From Streptomyces aurantiacus (GTDB lineage: Bacteria > Actinomycetota > Actinomycetes > Streptomycetales > Streptomycetaceae): a DNA stretch of 43,365 nucleotides. The translations under genes were made by a program, and so were the position numbers. The stretch is taken from NCBI RefSeq assembly GCF_001418335.1, contig NZ_LIPP01000040.1, positions 1 through 43,365 on the forward strand, given 5' to 3'. Under the pieces are notes generated by a model. That model searched no databases. It was given only the letters and a program-made list of their open reading frames with translations, and was not told where the DNA came from. Shown piece after piece: positions 32,972 through 40,687 of the stretch. The stretch's first letter is position 1. Every line of letters begins with the position of its first letter.

Positions 32972-33939
32972 CCGTCACAGACGCTTCCCACCCGGTGGCT
33001 CGCGAGTCCCGTTCCGCCGCCACCAGCGCCCGCCGTCTGCGTGCCTTCTTCGCCGAACGGGCTCCCGCCCGCATCTATGTCGTCTACGCGGTCCTGTGGG
33101 TCCTCGCCCTTCAGGGCACCCTCGCGCTGCTCTCGCCGGAGCGGGACTGGAAGCTCGGCGGCTCCCTCGTCGCCGAGATCGCCACCATCTATCTTGCGCT
33201 GCTGTTCATCCGGGTCGTCGACGAGCAGAAGGACCTGGAGTACGACCGCCTGCACAGCCCTGACCGGCCCCTGCCACGCGGCGCGATCGACGTACGGGAG
33301 CTGCGGATCGCGATGGCGCTGATCGTCGTCGCGGAACTCGCGCTCACCGGCTGGCGCTCGCCGCTGCTGGTCGGCTGGCTGCTGCTGAACCTCAGTTACA
33401 TCTGCCTCCTGGTGTGGCTGGAACGCTGGTCGGCGACGGTTCGGGACCGCATCTTCGTCAACCTGCTGGTGAGCTATCCGGCGCAGGCAATGCTCAGCGT
33501 GCACATCTGGTTGTCATTCCGGGAAGCGACCGGCGCTGGGCCGGGATCGCACGCGGTGCTGGGTGCCTTGCTGTGCGCAGGTGTCTTCATGCACTACGAG
33601 TTCGCCCGCAAGACCGGTGCCACGGTGGTGCCCGGCGCCACGCTGTACTCGAACGTCGTCGGGCTGCGCGCTTCAGTCGCGCTGACCGTGGGCTGCGCGC
33701 TGACCGGGATGGCCCTGGTGCTCGGCGTGATCCGCCCCTGGGAACTGCACGGGACGGCCACGCTGGCAGGCTGGCTGCCGCTGACCGCGCTGGGCTTCCT
33801 GTGGGGCGGGGCGGAGCGGTTCACGTCATCGAACACGCCGACCTGGCCTCCCGGACCGGCGATGGGCTATTTGGCCTGGCTGTATCTCGGGGTGTTCGTC
33901 GCGGCGCTGGCCGTGGTCCGGCCGGGGATCGGGGGATGA
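32968..33939 (+). CDS. UbiA-like prenyltransferase family membrane protein
   Basis: The 323-residue protein overlaps the previous stop (ATGA). About eight hydrophobic helices are visible. The helix 2-3 loop reads FIRVVDEQKDLEYDRLHSPD then RPLPRG, which is the UbiA motif NDxxDxxxDxxxxRPL with the first Asn replaced by Val. The equivalent second Asp-rich loop is weakly represented (MHYEFARKTGATVVPGATLY). UbiA enzymes transfer a prenyl chain from its diphosphate to an aromatic or lipid acceptor, using Mg2+ held by both motifs. The loss of the Asn and of a clear second motif means activity or acceptor may differ from classical members. Placed between a phosphotransferase and a reductase gene in one operon. 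Confidence 0.78.
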   Translation: MTVTDASHPVARESRSAATSARRLRAFFAERAPARIYVVYAVLWVLALQGTLALLSPERDWKLGGSLVAEIATIYLALLFIRVVDEQKDLEYDRLHSPDRPLPRGAIDVRELRIAMALIVVAELALTGWRSPLLVGWLLLNLSYICLLVWLERWSATVRDRIFVNLLVSYPAQAMLSVHIWLSFREATGAGPGSHAVLGALLCAGVFMHYEFARKTGATVVPGATLYSNVVGLRASVALTVGCALTGMALVLGVIRPWELHGTATLAGWLPLTALGFLWGGAERFTSSNTPTWPPGPAMGYLAWLYLGVFVAALAVVRPGIGG

Positions 33940-34964
33940 CGCCGGTGCACAGGGTCGCGCCGCCCGCCGTCCACCGCGAGGTCAGGCTGGCTGCGCGTCC
34001 GGACGCGCAGCTGGGACCCGAGCACTTCGCAACGGCGCGGGTCCCGCTGCGCCGTCCGGCGACGGGCGAGGTGCTGGTACGCAACGTATTGCTGCGCATC
34101 GGCGCGGCCACCCGCACCCTGATGGCCGACGCGGACGTCCTGCCCATGCGCCCCTACCAGCCAGGCCGGGCTCTGCGCGGCACAGCCCTCGGCGAGGTGA
34201 TGGAGGCCCCGGGGACGGGGCTGTGCCCCGGCGAGCTGGTCCGGCACGACTCCGGCTGGCAGGAGTACGCGGTGCTCCCGGCGAACTCGGTACGGCGGGT
34301 CGACGCCGGCCGCTGGCCCGACCCGGCGGCCTCTCTGTCCCAGGGGTTCGCCGGCTGGCTGGCTGTCTCCCAAGGGGGCACGGTGCGCACCGGTGACACC
34401 GTCCTGGTGACCGGAGCGGCGGGCGGGGTCGGGTCGATCGCGGGGCAGTTCGCGCGGCTGCGCGGGGCGGGGCGGCTGATCGGCACGACCGGATCACGCT
34501 GGAAGGCCGACCGTCTGCGGCGCGAGCTGGGCTTCGACGCGGTGCTGGTGCGTGGCGAGGGGCCGATCGGGGAGCAGTTGCGGGTGGCGGCGCCGGAGGG
34601 CGTCGACGTGCTGATCGACACGGTCGGCGGCGAGCAGATCGAGGCCGCGCTGGCCTCGGCCCGCCGCGGGGCCCGCTGTGTGGTGGTGGGTGCCGTCGGC
34701 CGACAGGCCGACGGCGGTACCAGGGCCGAGGCGACCGTCGACACCCTCTCGCTGCTCTCCCGGGGCATCAGCATCGTCGGGCTGTCGGCCACCGACCACC
34801 AGGCGTCGGCTGCCCGTTGGGAGGCGGAGTTCAGCGCCGCACTGCGGGCCGGCACGGTCCGCTTCCCGCATGTCCGGCTGTACGGTCTCGACCGGGCGCC
34901 CGGCGCACTGATCGACCTGCTGGCGGGCTGTCACTTCGGCACGGTATTGGTAGAACCCACCTGA
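33936..34964 (+). CDS. MDR-family NADPH-dependent reductase (quinone/enone reductase type)
   Basis: The start at ATG 33936 overlaps the previous stop (ATGA), giving 342 residues. The GroES-like half has ATGEVLVRNVLLRIGAATRT and RALRGTALGEVMEAPGTGL. The Rossmann half has VLVTGAAGGVGSIAGQFARL, then GSRWKADRLRRELGFDAVL and VDVLIDTVGGEQIEAAL. No zinc-binding Cys cluster is present, as in quinone oxidoreductases, 15-oxoprostaglandin reductases and leukotriene B4 dehydrogenase-type enone reductases. It would reduce an activated double bond. In A-factor-type pathways a butenolide double bond is reduced after the AfsA step, so such a role in this cluster is attractive but unproven. Confidence 0.88.
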   Translation: MTPVHRVAPPAVHREVRLAARPDAQLGPEHFATARVPLRRPATGEVLVRNVLLRIGAATRTLMADADVLPMRPYQPGRALRGTALGEVMEAPGTGLCPGELVRHDSGWQEYAVLPANSVRRVDAGRWPDPAASLSQGFAGWLAVSQGGTVRTGDTVLVTGAAGGVGSIAGQFARLRGAGRLIGTTGSRWKADRLRRELGFDAVLVRGEGPIGEQLRVAAPEGVDVLIDTVGGEQIEAALASARRGARCVVVGAVGRQADGGTRAEATVDTLSLLSRGISIVGLSATDHQASAARWEAEFSAALRAGTVRFPHVRLYGLDRAPGALIDLLAGCHFGTVLVEPT

Positions 34965-34980
34965 GGAAGGAGTGCTCAAC

Positions 34981-35517
34981 TTGGAGGAGATCGTCGCTCT
35001 CTACGCCCAGGGCGAGGTGCCCGGCCGGATCGTCGGGACCGCGCCCCGCACCCGCATGAGAAGGGAGAACCTACCGCACGCGGCGGTGAAGATCCTGGTC
35101 CGGGACGCCGACGGGCGGGTCTATGTGCATCGCCGCACCGAGACAAAGGACCTGTTCCCCGACCTGGACGACGTGTGGATCGGCGGAGTGATTACCGCGG
35201 GCGAGGAACCGGACACCGCCGCCGTACGCGAACTCCACGAGGAACTCGGTCTGCGGGAGTGTGAGCTGCGCCCGCTGGACCAGCACTGGTACACGGACGC
35301 GCACACCGATTTCCTCGCGTACACCTATGAGACGGTCCACGATCCGGAGCGGCACGGGCCGATCGTCCATCAGCAGGCGGAGGTCGCCGACGGCTGGTGG
35401 CTGGCCTGGGACGACCTGACGGCCCGCCTGGCGGAGCCCGGCTTGCCGTTCGCCCCGGACGGCCGCGAACTCCTGGCCCGCTACACCACCGCACGGCAGA
35501 CACGGCCCTACCTGTAG
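34981..35517 (+). CDS. Nudix hydrolase, YfcD / IPP-isomerase-like
   Basis: TTG 34981 lies 8 nt after GGAAGGAG and is preferred over GTG 34972, which overlaps the ribosome site. The 178-residue product has the Nudix box GGVITAGEEPDTAAVRELHE followed by ELGL, which fits Gx5Ex7REUxEExGU. Upstream is VYVHRRTETKDLFPDLDDVW, the RRTxTKD...P motif shared by YfcD-type hydrolases and type 1 isopentenyl diphosphate isomerases. The isomerase-specific Cys is not seen, so it is more likely a diphosphate hydrolase. It ends the operon. Removal of a (di)phosphate from a prenyl or butenolide phosphate intermediate would complete the proposed pathway. Confidence 0.85.
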   Translation: MEEIVALYAQGEVPGRIVGTAPRTRMRRENLPHAAVKILVRDADGRVYVHRRTETKDLFPDLDDVWIGGVITAGEEPDTAAVRELHEELGLRECELRPLDQHWYTDAHTDFLAYTYETVHDPERHGPIVHQQAEVADGWWLAWDDLTARLAEPGLPFAPDGRELLARYTTARQTRPYL

Positions 35518-35637
35518 TGGCTGGTGGACGAGCTGGTCACCCACAGGTTCCGTCATCCGGCAGTGGGGGCGGCGACGTGATGATCCCCCCCACCATCGGG
35601 CGAACTGTTTGTCGCGCAACGCGCTCAGGCTCAATGA

Positions 35638-35850
35638 CAGCAGCAGGTCGTACTCATCCTCATCGGCGGACTGCCCGGCACTGGCAAAACCACGCTTGCC
35701 CGACTTCTGGCCGTACGCATCGGTGCGGTGCACCTGCGGATCGACACCATTGAACAGGCGCTCGTCCGCTCCGGTCCGGCGCAGCACCCTCCAGGGCCGG
35801 TCGGTTACGTCGTGTCCCCCTTGCTGCTTTTCTGGGCCGCCACACTCTTG
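35638..35850 (+). pseudogene. Truncated P-loop kinase (AAA_33 / gluconate-kinase-like)
   Basis: The frame reads VVLILIGGLPGTGKTTLARL, then LAVRIGAVHLRIDTIEQALV and RSG...PGPVGYVV. This is the first third of a small P-loop kinase (Walker A GLPGTGKTT and the conserved R-x-D-x-I-E). There is an in-frame TGA at 35635 and no start codon before the P-loop. After GYVV the sequence changes to unrelated residues, although the frame stays open into the DUF4396 gene. The rest of the kinase (about 110 residues) is gone, so this is a relic. Confidence 0.65.
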
Positions 35851-35853
35851 GGA

Positions 35854-35870
35854 ATACCCCCCAGGGGTAT
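35854..35870. promoter_or_regulatory. CsoR-type copper operator
   Basis: ATACCCC-CCA-GGGGTAT is a perfect 7-bp inverted repeat with a 3-nt centre, the form recognised by Cu(I)-responsive CsoR repressors in actinobacteria. It overlaps TATACG (35868-35873), a likely -10 box, about 60 bp before the DUF4396 gene. Repression without copper and release when Cu(I) is bound would follow. Confidence 0.75.
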
Positions 35871-35931
35871 ACGGTTCTGGTGTGGGAGCCCGCGGATCGG
35901 GGTCACACCGGACGGAATGGGGATGACGGTC

Positions 35932-36450
35932 ATGGACCACAGCACGCACCACACCGGAGCTCACGACCACGCCGCGCACCAGGGGCACGAGGGTCACGGC
36001 GGGCATCAGATGGGCGCGGTGACCTGGGGAGCCGCCGCGAAAGCGACGCTGCACTGCCTCACCGGGTGCGCCGTAGGTGAGATCCTGGGCATGGTCATCG
36101 GCACCGCCCTGATGTGGGGCAACGCGCCCACCATGATCTTGGCGATCGCACTGGCCTTTGTTTTTGGCTACTCCTTCACCCTGTTCGCCATTCGCAAGGC
36201 CGGCCTGGACTTCAGGACCGCCCTCAAGGTCGCGCTGGCCGCCGACACCGTCTCCATCGCGGTGATGGAACTCGTCGACAACGGGATCATCGCCCTGGTT
36301 CCCGGCGCGATGGACGCCCATCTCGCCGACGTCCTGTTCTGGACGTCACTCCTGGGCGGCTTCGGCATCGCGTTCCTGCTCACGACCCCGGTCAACAAGT
36401 GGATGATCGGCCGCGGCAAGGGCCACGCCGTTGTCCACGCCTACCACTGA
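35932..36450 (+). CDS. DUF4396-family His-rich membrane protein, probably copper-regulated
   Basis: The 172-residue protein starts at ATG 35932 (ATG 35917 and 35923 are also in frame). The first 28 residues contain eleven His (MDHSTHHTGAHDHAAHQGHE and GHGGH), a likely metal-binding tail. Four hydrophobic helices follow. The conserved LHCLTGCAVGEILGMVIGTA (His and Cys in a membrane segment) and FGYSFTLFAIRKAG, DTVSIAVMELVDNGI are those I know from DUF4396. The molecular role of the family is not established. The CsoR-type operator directly upstream and the His tail suggest copper binding or export. It is isolated, with pseudogenes on both sides. Confidence 0.85.
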   Translation: MDHSTHHTGAHDHAAHQGHEGHGGHQMGAVTWGAAAKATLHCLTGCAVGEILGMVIGTALMWGNAPTMILAIALAFVFGYSFTLFAIRKAGLDFRTALKVALAADTVSIAVMELVDNGIIALVPGAMDAHLADVLFWTSLLGGFGIAFLLTTPVNKWMIGRGKGHAVVHAYH

Positions 36451-36466
36451 CCACCCTCCCGTCCCG

Positions 36467-36503
36467 CGTGCCCGGCCGCACCGTGAAGATGCGGCCGGGC
36501 ACG
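36467..36503 (+). terminator. Strong hairpin after the DUF4396 gene
   Basis: A 14-bp perfect stem (CGTGCCCGGCCGCA at 36467-36480 and its complement at 36490-36503) with a 9-nt loop lies 16 bp after the stop. T content downstream is low, as usual for streptomycete terminators. Confidence 0.75.
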
Positions 36504-36767
36504 TTCGCGCCGTGCCGGAATTTCACGGGACTCGCCGACGGCCAGAGCCGGTCCTGGCGTCACACGGCGCGCAGAAGGTCCTGGGCACTGTGGGCAGGGG
36601 GTGGTCATGTTGAAGCGCCTCATGGGCTCTCGTGGGCCCGGGCCGCCGGGCATGATGGTGCGCGGTCCGTCGGGATCGCCGCCGGAGGCTGTTGTCCGCC
36701 CGCCGGATGCGTTCTCAGGGTCTGCGGGCGCCGCCCGGGCGGTCGGGCAGTGTGCGTCAGGCGACGC
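36504..36767. other. Spacer with no recognisable gene
   Basis: No frame on either strand shows family motifs, and codon bias is inconsistent. The stretch between the DUF4396 terminator and the zinc-ribbon relic is probably decayed DNA. Confidence 0.4.
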
Positions 36768-37187
36768 TCAGGGCGTTGAGCAGACCGGGCAGCCGGCCCC
36801 GGCGATGATGGTCGCGTGGCGGATCCGGCTGACCTGATGGCACGTCGCTGTTGGCATCGGACGTTCCACGGGAGTCTCGCCCCGGGGAACCGTTCGAGCG
36901 GTCGAAGACCGACGTCGAGCAGTTGCCGGCGAGCTTCGTCGGCTGTTGGCCGCCATCGGCCGGGCGCTGCCTGCGGTGCGCGCTCGTCGCGTCTGCGCTC
37001 CAGCTGCCGCCCGGTTGCACGTCTGAGCCCAGGCAGGGAACGCCTTCTCGGGGACGTCGCACGCGACGAGGTAGACGTACAACTGCTTCTCCGAGGTGAC
37101 CCGCTGGGTACGGGTGCGGATCCGCCACGCCGCTGACCGGGACAGGTGGACGAACTCGCCGGCGCGCGCCGCGGCACGCTCTTCCAT
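36768..37187 (-). pseudogene. Frameshifted XRE-type regulator with C-terminal zinc-ribbon
   Basis: Read on the minus strand, one frame has VTSEKQLYVYLVACDVPEKA then FPAWAQTCNRA, the C-terminal signature of streptomycete XRE-type helix-turn-helix proteins. A second frame continues ADEARRQLLDVGLRPLERFP and GARLPWNVRCQQR. A third ends CHQVSRIRHATIIAGAGCPV then C and a stop. Joined, the last two give a zinc-ribbon (PW.VRC..CH..S......GCPVC) seen in many actinobacterial proteins. Two frame changes are needed, near 36990 and 36850, so the gene is dead. The DNA-binding front part is not complete. Confidence 0.6.
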
Positions 37188-37228
37188 CACGTGTCCTCGT
37201 GGACGCTGGTGGCTCACCTTCCACACGC

Positions 37229-37262
37229 GCGGAGGCCGGGACCACAAGGCTCCGGCCTCCGC
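37229..37262. terminator. Inverted repeat hairpin upstream of the relic gene
   Basis: GCGGAGGCCGG (37229-37239) pairs with CCGGCCTCCGC (37252-37262) around a 12-nt loop. It may be the terminator of the minus-strand ligase gene, which ends at 37437. The remaining bases 37263-37436 show no gene. Confidence 0.5.
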
Positions 37263-37436
37263 CTGTATCTGCCCCCGCACGGAGGCCGCGGCGCGCGCGG
37301 TTCCGGTTGGCCTCGGTTCAACTGTTCACCCCGCAACGAGCAGCGGCGCCGACAGCAGCAGATGGACGAGCCCGCCGAGCCCACCGCTCACCGGTCGCCG
37401 ACCACCTGGTCGCCTCGTCACCCGGCTGCTACCTGA

Positions 37437-39095
37437 TCACCTCGGCACCTCGGTCATTTTGGCGACGATGTCGCGGTGCAGGAACTTCTTGTCGAGCTTT
37501 CCCACCGGGGTCTTGGGCATCTCCGGGACCCATTCGAGCCGCTCGGGCCACTTGAACTTCGCCAGTGACAGCGCGTTCAGGTGCTCCTGCACCTCCTGCA
37601 TCGTCAGGGGCTCGCCCGCGGCGACGAGATAGGCGCAGGCCCGTTCGCCGAGGCGCTCGTCCGGCATCGCCACGACGGCGGCGGCGACGATCCGGGGATG
37701 GCGCAGGAGGAGGTTTTCGACCTCCTCCGCGCTGATCTTTTCGCCGCCTCGGCTGATCAGGTCCTTCAGGCGGCCCTCGACCACGAGGGACCGCTCGCCG
37801 CCGAGGGTGCGGACGGCGACCAGGTCCCCGGTGCGGTAGAAGCCGTCCGAGGTGAACGCCGTGGCATTGATGTCGGGGGCGTCGAAGTAGCCGCGGATGG
37901 TGTAGGGCCCGCGGGTCACCAGCTCGCCGACGGTGCCGTCCGGCAACTCCTGCTCGGTACCGGGCTCAAGGACGCGGAACTCGTCGTACGGCGAGTTCGG
38001 GACGCCCACCGTCGTCAGGCGGGCCTCGCGCGTGGACGCCGCGGTCGACGTGGCGAAGAACCCCTCACCCATGCCGAACATCTGGCCCACCAGGATGCCC
38101 CGGCTCTCGAAGGGCTCGAAGACGCGGACGGGAACCTTGGCTCCCGAGAGCAGCACCCGTCTCATCGAGGCCGTCGCGTCGTCGAAGAGCGGGTGGTCGA
38201 CGATGTTGTAGTGCCCGTGACCGATGAGCACGTCGGTGGTCTTCTCACGGGCGACGAGGGGCAGCGCCTGGTCGAGGACCGCGGTGCCGAGCACCAGGGT
38301 GCCGCCGACGCTGTGGACGGCGTGCAGCCCGCAGGTGATGCCCGCGTTGTGGATGATCGGGATCAGGTGGGCGGTACGGGTGCTCTCGTCCCAGCCGCCG
38401 ACCTCGGCGAACGCCCGGGCGTTGTACCAGTATTCGGCATGCAGCCGCGGGATGATCTTCGGTGCGCCGGTGGTCCCGCCGGAGAGCTGGAAGCAGGCGA
38501 TCTCGTCCGGGTCGATCGCCGCCTGGATCGCCGCGACCCGCTCCCGGGCGAGCGCCGGGTCGGACTCGCCGGCGAGCCGTTCGATCGGGGTCCCGGAGGC
38601 GCCCGCGGGAGCGCCCGCGGTGAGTACGTGCCGCATCGTCGGGTGTCCGGCCCGCTGGTCGAGCGCGAAGGCCACCAGGTCGAAGCCCGAGGGGCTCGCC
38701 TCGACCAGGTGGGCCACGGCGCCGACCTTGCGGCTGATCGAGCCGATCTCGTGGGCACGGTGAGCCGCCAGGGTGCACACCGGCACGAGGCCGGCCTTGA
38801 GCATCCCGTACCACGCCACGACCGAGTGCAGCCGGTTCGTCAGCTGCACGACGACCCGGTCGCCGGGGACGAGGCCGAGGTCGGCGAGGCCGACGGCGAG
38901 CCGGTCGGTGGCCTCGTCGAGCTCGGAGTAGGTGAGCGAGCCCTCCTCGGCGACCACGGCCGGGTGCTGAGCCCGCCCGACGGCGATCTCGTGGAACTCC
39001 GCGCCGATGGGGCGCGTGCCCCACAGCCCGGCGGAGCGGTAGCGCTCCACGACGTCGGCGGGGAAGGGAGTGAGCCGTCCAGCCCAGTCGATCAC
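37437..39095 (-). CDS. Salicylate/dihydroxybenzoate-type acyl-AMP/CoA ligase (SdgA/DhbE-like)
   Basis: The start at GTG 39095 has CAGGAGG 7 nt upstream; 552 residues. The ANL motifs are A3 LSGGTTGAPK, HLIPIIHNAGITCGLHA (the HN pair that in DhbE/EntE-type enzymes faces the aromatic acid), A5 FGMGEGFF, A7 FYRTGDLVAV, A8 VVEGRLKDLISRGGEKISAE and A10 PKTPVGKLDKKFL with the catalytic Lys. The overall layout (WAGRLTPFPADVVERYRSAG) is that of 2,3-dihydroxybenzoate and salicylate activators. No carrier protein or siderophore gene is nearby; the divergent neighbour resembles salicylyl-CoA 5-hydroxylase. A CoA ligase that starts salicylate degradation via gentisyl-CoA is therefore the best reading. Confidence 0.87.
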   Translation of the reverse strand: MIDWAGRLTPFPADVVERYRSAGLWGTRPIGAEFHEIAVGRAQHPAVVAEEGSLTYSELDEATDRLAVGLADLGLVPGDRVVVQLTNRLHSVVAWYGMLKAGLVPVCTLAAHRAHEIGSISRKVGAVAHLVEASPSGFDLVAFALDQRAGHPTMRHVLTAGAPAGASGTPIERLAGESDPALARERVAAIQAAIDPDEIACFQLSGGTTGAPKIIPRLHAEYWYNARAFAEVGGWDESTRTAHLIPIIHNAGITCGLHAVHSVGGTLVLGTAVLDQALPLVAREKTTDVLIGHGHYNIVDHPLFDDATASMRRVLLSGAKVPVRVFEPFESRGILVGQMFGMGEGFFATSTAASTREARLTTVGVPNSPYDEFRVLEPGTEQELPDGTVGELVTRGPYTIRGYFDAPDINATAFTSDGFYRTGDLVAVRTLGGERSLVVEGRLKDLISRGGEKISAEEVENLLLRHPRIVAAAVVAMPDERLGERACAYLVAAGEPLTMQEVQEHLNALSLAKFKWPERLEWVPEMPKTPVGKLDKKFLHRDIVAKMTEVPR

Positions 39096-39173
39096 CGATG
39101 CCTCCTGCGTCGTCGGTCCTCGTTCATGGTGCGTGCGCCCTTCACGGTAGGCGATCTAACGTACTAGTCAAAA

Positions 39174-39202
39174 GATAGACGCTCATGTTGATTCGGTCTA
39201 TC
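39174..39202. promoter_or_regulatory. Operator-like inverted repeat in the divergent ligase/monooxygenase promoter
   Basis: GATAGAC (39174-39180) and GTCTATC (39196-39202) are perfect inverted arms with centres 22 bp apart, two helical turns. They lie between the divergent ligase and FAD-monooxygenase genes. CTAGTC next to the left arm could extend it. No regulator gene is inside the window; a TetR or MarR protein beyond the right edge is likely. Confidence 0.45.
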
Positions 39203-39229
39203 GTGCTGCACACAGCAAGGAGGAGTCGA

Positions 39230-40675
39230 ATGAGACTGAGCTCGGTGGCCGTCCTCGGCGGTGGGCCCGGCGGCCTGTACGCCGCACGACTGATGAAGCT
39301 TCGCCGGCCCGAGTGCGCGGTGACCGTGTACGAACAGTCCCCGCCCAGCGGCACCTTCGGGTTCGGGGTCGGACTGGCGACCGCCACCCAGCGGCACCTG
39401 GAGAAGGCCGATCCCGTCTCCCTGCGTGCGATCGTCGCGGACGCGTGGCGGCACGAGATGTCGATGTCCGTCGGCGACGTGACTGTCACCCTGCCCGCCG
39501 GCGACCTGATCGCGATCGGCCGGGCCAGGCTGCTGGAGATCCTGCGCGACCAGGCGCTCGCGGCGGGCGTGGAGATCCACGACGGCACCCGGGTCTCGGC
39601 AGAGGAGCTCGACGCCGACCTCGTCATCGCGGCGGACGGCGTCAACAGCGCGACGCGCGAGCGGTTCGGTGCCGAGCTGGGCGTCCGCGTCGACCGGCAC
39701 GACAGCCTCTACCTGTGGTGCGGCACCGACTTCGCGCTGCCGCGCGCGGTTTTCCGGCCCGAGGTGACCGGGCACGGCACCTTCGTGGCGCACGCCTACC
39801 CCTACCAGCGCGACCGCAGCACCTTTCTGGTCGAGACCGATCCCGGGACCTGGCGGCGCGCCGGCTTCGACGCGACCACCGACAGGACGGCGCCGGACCA
39901 GAGCGACGAGACGGCGCTCGACCACCTGTCGGACGTCTTCGCCGACACGCTGCGCGGGCACCGGCTGATCGGAAATCGCACCCGCTGGCTCCGGTTCCGG
40001 ACCGTCACCTGCGAGACCTGGCACCACGGCAACGTCGTACTGCTGGGAGACGCCGCCCACACGGCCCACTACTCCATCGGCTCAGGGACGAAGCTGGCCA
40101 TGGAGAGCGGGATCGCGCTCGTCGAGGCACTCGATGCCGGCCCGGATCTGGAGTCCGCGCTGACGGCGTACGAGACCGCCCGCCGGCCGGCCGTGGAACA
40201 TCTGCAGGACACCGCACGCCGCAGCATGCGGTGGTGGGACGAGTTCCCCGAGCGTTTGGACCTGCCGGTGGAGCAGCTGCTCATCGCCTATATGACACGG
40301 GCAGGCAAGGTCTCGCTCGAACGGCTGGCGCGGGACGCCCCGGCCGTGGTGGCCGCGGGCCTCGCCCGGTACGACGGGGGGCCGGTCGAACGGCTGCCCG
40401 ATGACGTGGTCGGCTGGGTCCTCGACCGCCCGCTCGACGCCGGCGGGCAGCACTGGCCGACGCGCGCCGTGCCGTGCGGCGGGCTCCACGAGAGCGAGAA
40501 GGTGACAGCGCTCGATGCCGGCACCACCCGCGAGAGCGCCCTTGCCGCCTTCGACGCGGCCGAGCGGGTGCGCCGTACCGGGCGGCTGGTCGGGGTGCGC
40601 GTGCCGGACGGCCTGCGTGGGCTCGCCGCCGAGGCCCTGGCCGGCGGCCGGGTCGATCTCGTCGAGCTGGTCTGA
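39230..40675 (+). CDS. FAD-dependent monooxygenase, salicylyl-CoA 5-hydroxylase-like (SdgC type)
   Basis: ATG 39230 sits 7 nt after AAGGAGG; 481 residues. The FAD-binding N-terminus is SVAVLGGGPGGLYAARLMKL with the acidic end of strand 2 in VYEQSP. FGVGLATATQRHLEKADP follows. The DG motif is LVIAADGVNSATRERFG, and WHHGNVVLLGDAAHTAHYSI with GSGTKLAMESGIALVEAL is the GD motif. The AHTAHYSIGSGTKLAMxxxIAL string is typical of salicylyl-CoA and anthraniloyl-CoA hydroxylases rather than free-acid hydroxylases. The C-terminal old-yellow-enzyme half of the bifunctional anthraniloyl-CoA enzyme is absent, which favours salicylyl-CoA. The product would be gentisyl-CoA. Confidence 0.88.
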   Translation: MRLSSVAVLGGGPGGLYAARLMKLRRPECAVTVYEQSPPSGTFGFGVGLATATQRHLEKADPVSLRAIVADAWRHEMSMSVGDVTVTLPAGDLIAIGRARLLEILRDQALAAGVEIHDGTRVSAEELDADLVIAADGVNSATRERFGAELGVRVDRHDSLYLWCGTDFALPRAVFRPEVTGHGTFVAHAYPYQRDRSTFLVETDPGTWRRAGFDATTDRTAPDQSDETALDHLSDVFADTLRGHRLIGNRTRWLRFRTVTCETWHHGNVVLLGDAAHTAHYSIGSGTKLAMESGIALVEALDAGPDLESALTAYETARRPAVEHLQDTARRSMRWWDEFPERLDLPVEQLLIAYMTRAGKVSLERLARDAPAVVAAGLARYDGGPVERLPDDVVGWVLDRPLDAGGQHWPTRAVPCGGLHESEKVTALDAGTTRESALAAFDAAERVRRTGRLVGVRVPDGLRGLAAEALAGGRVDLVELV

Positions 40676-40687
40676 CAGGCTCGGCGC

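Noticed and set aside
37437..39095. Siderophore (2,3-dihydroxybenzoate) activation gene
   Set aside because: No isochorismatase, aryl carrier or NRPS gene is nearby, and the divergent partner resembles salicylyl-CoA 5-hydroxylase, so a degradative role fits better.
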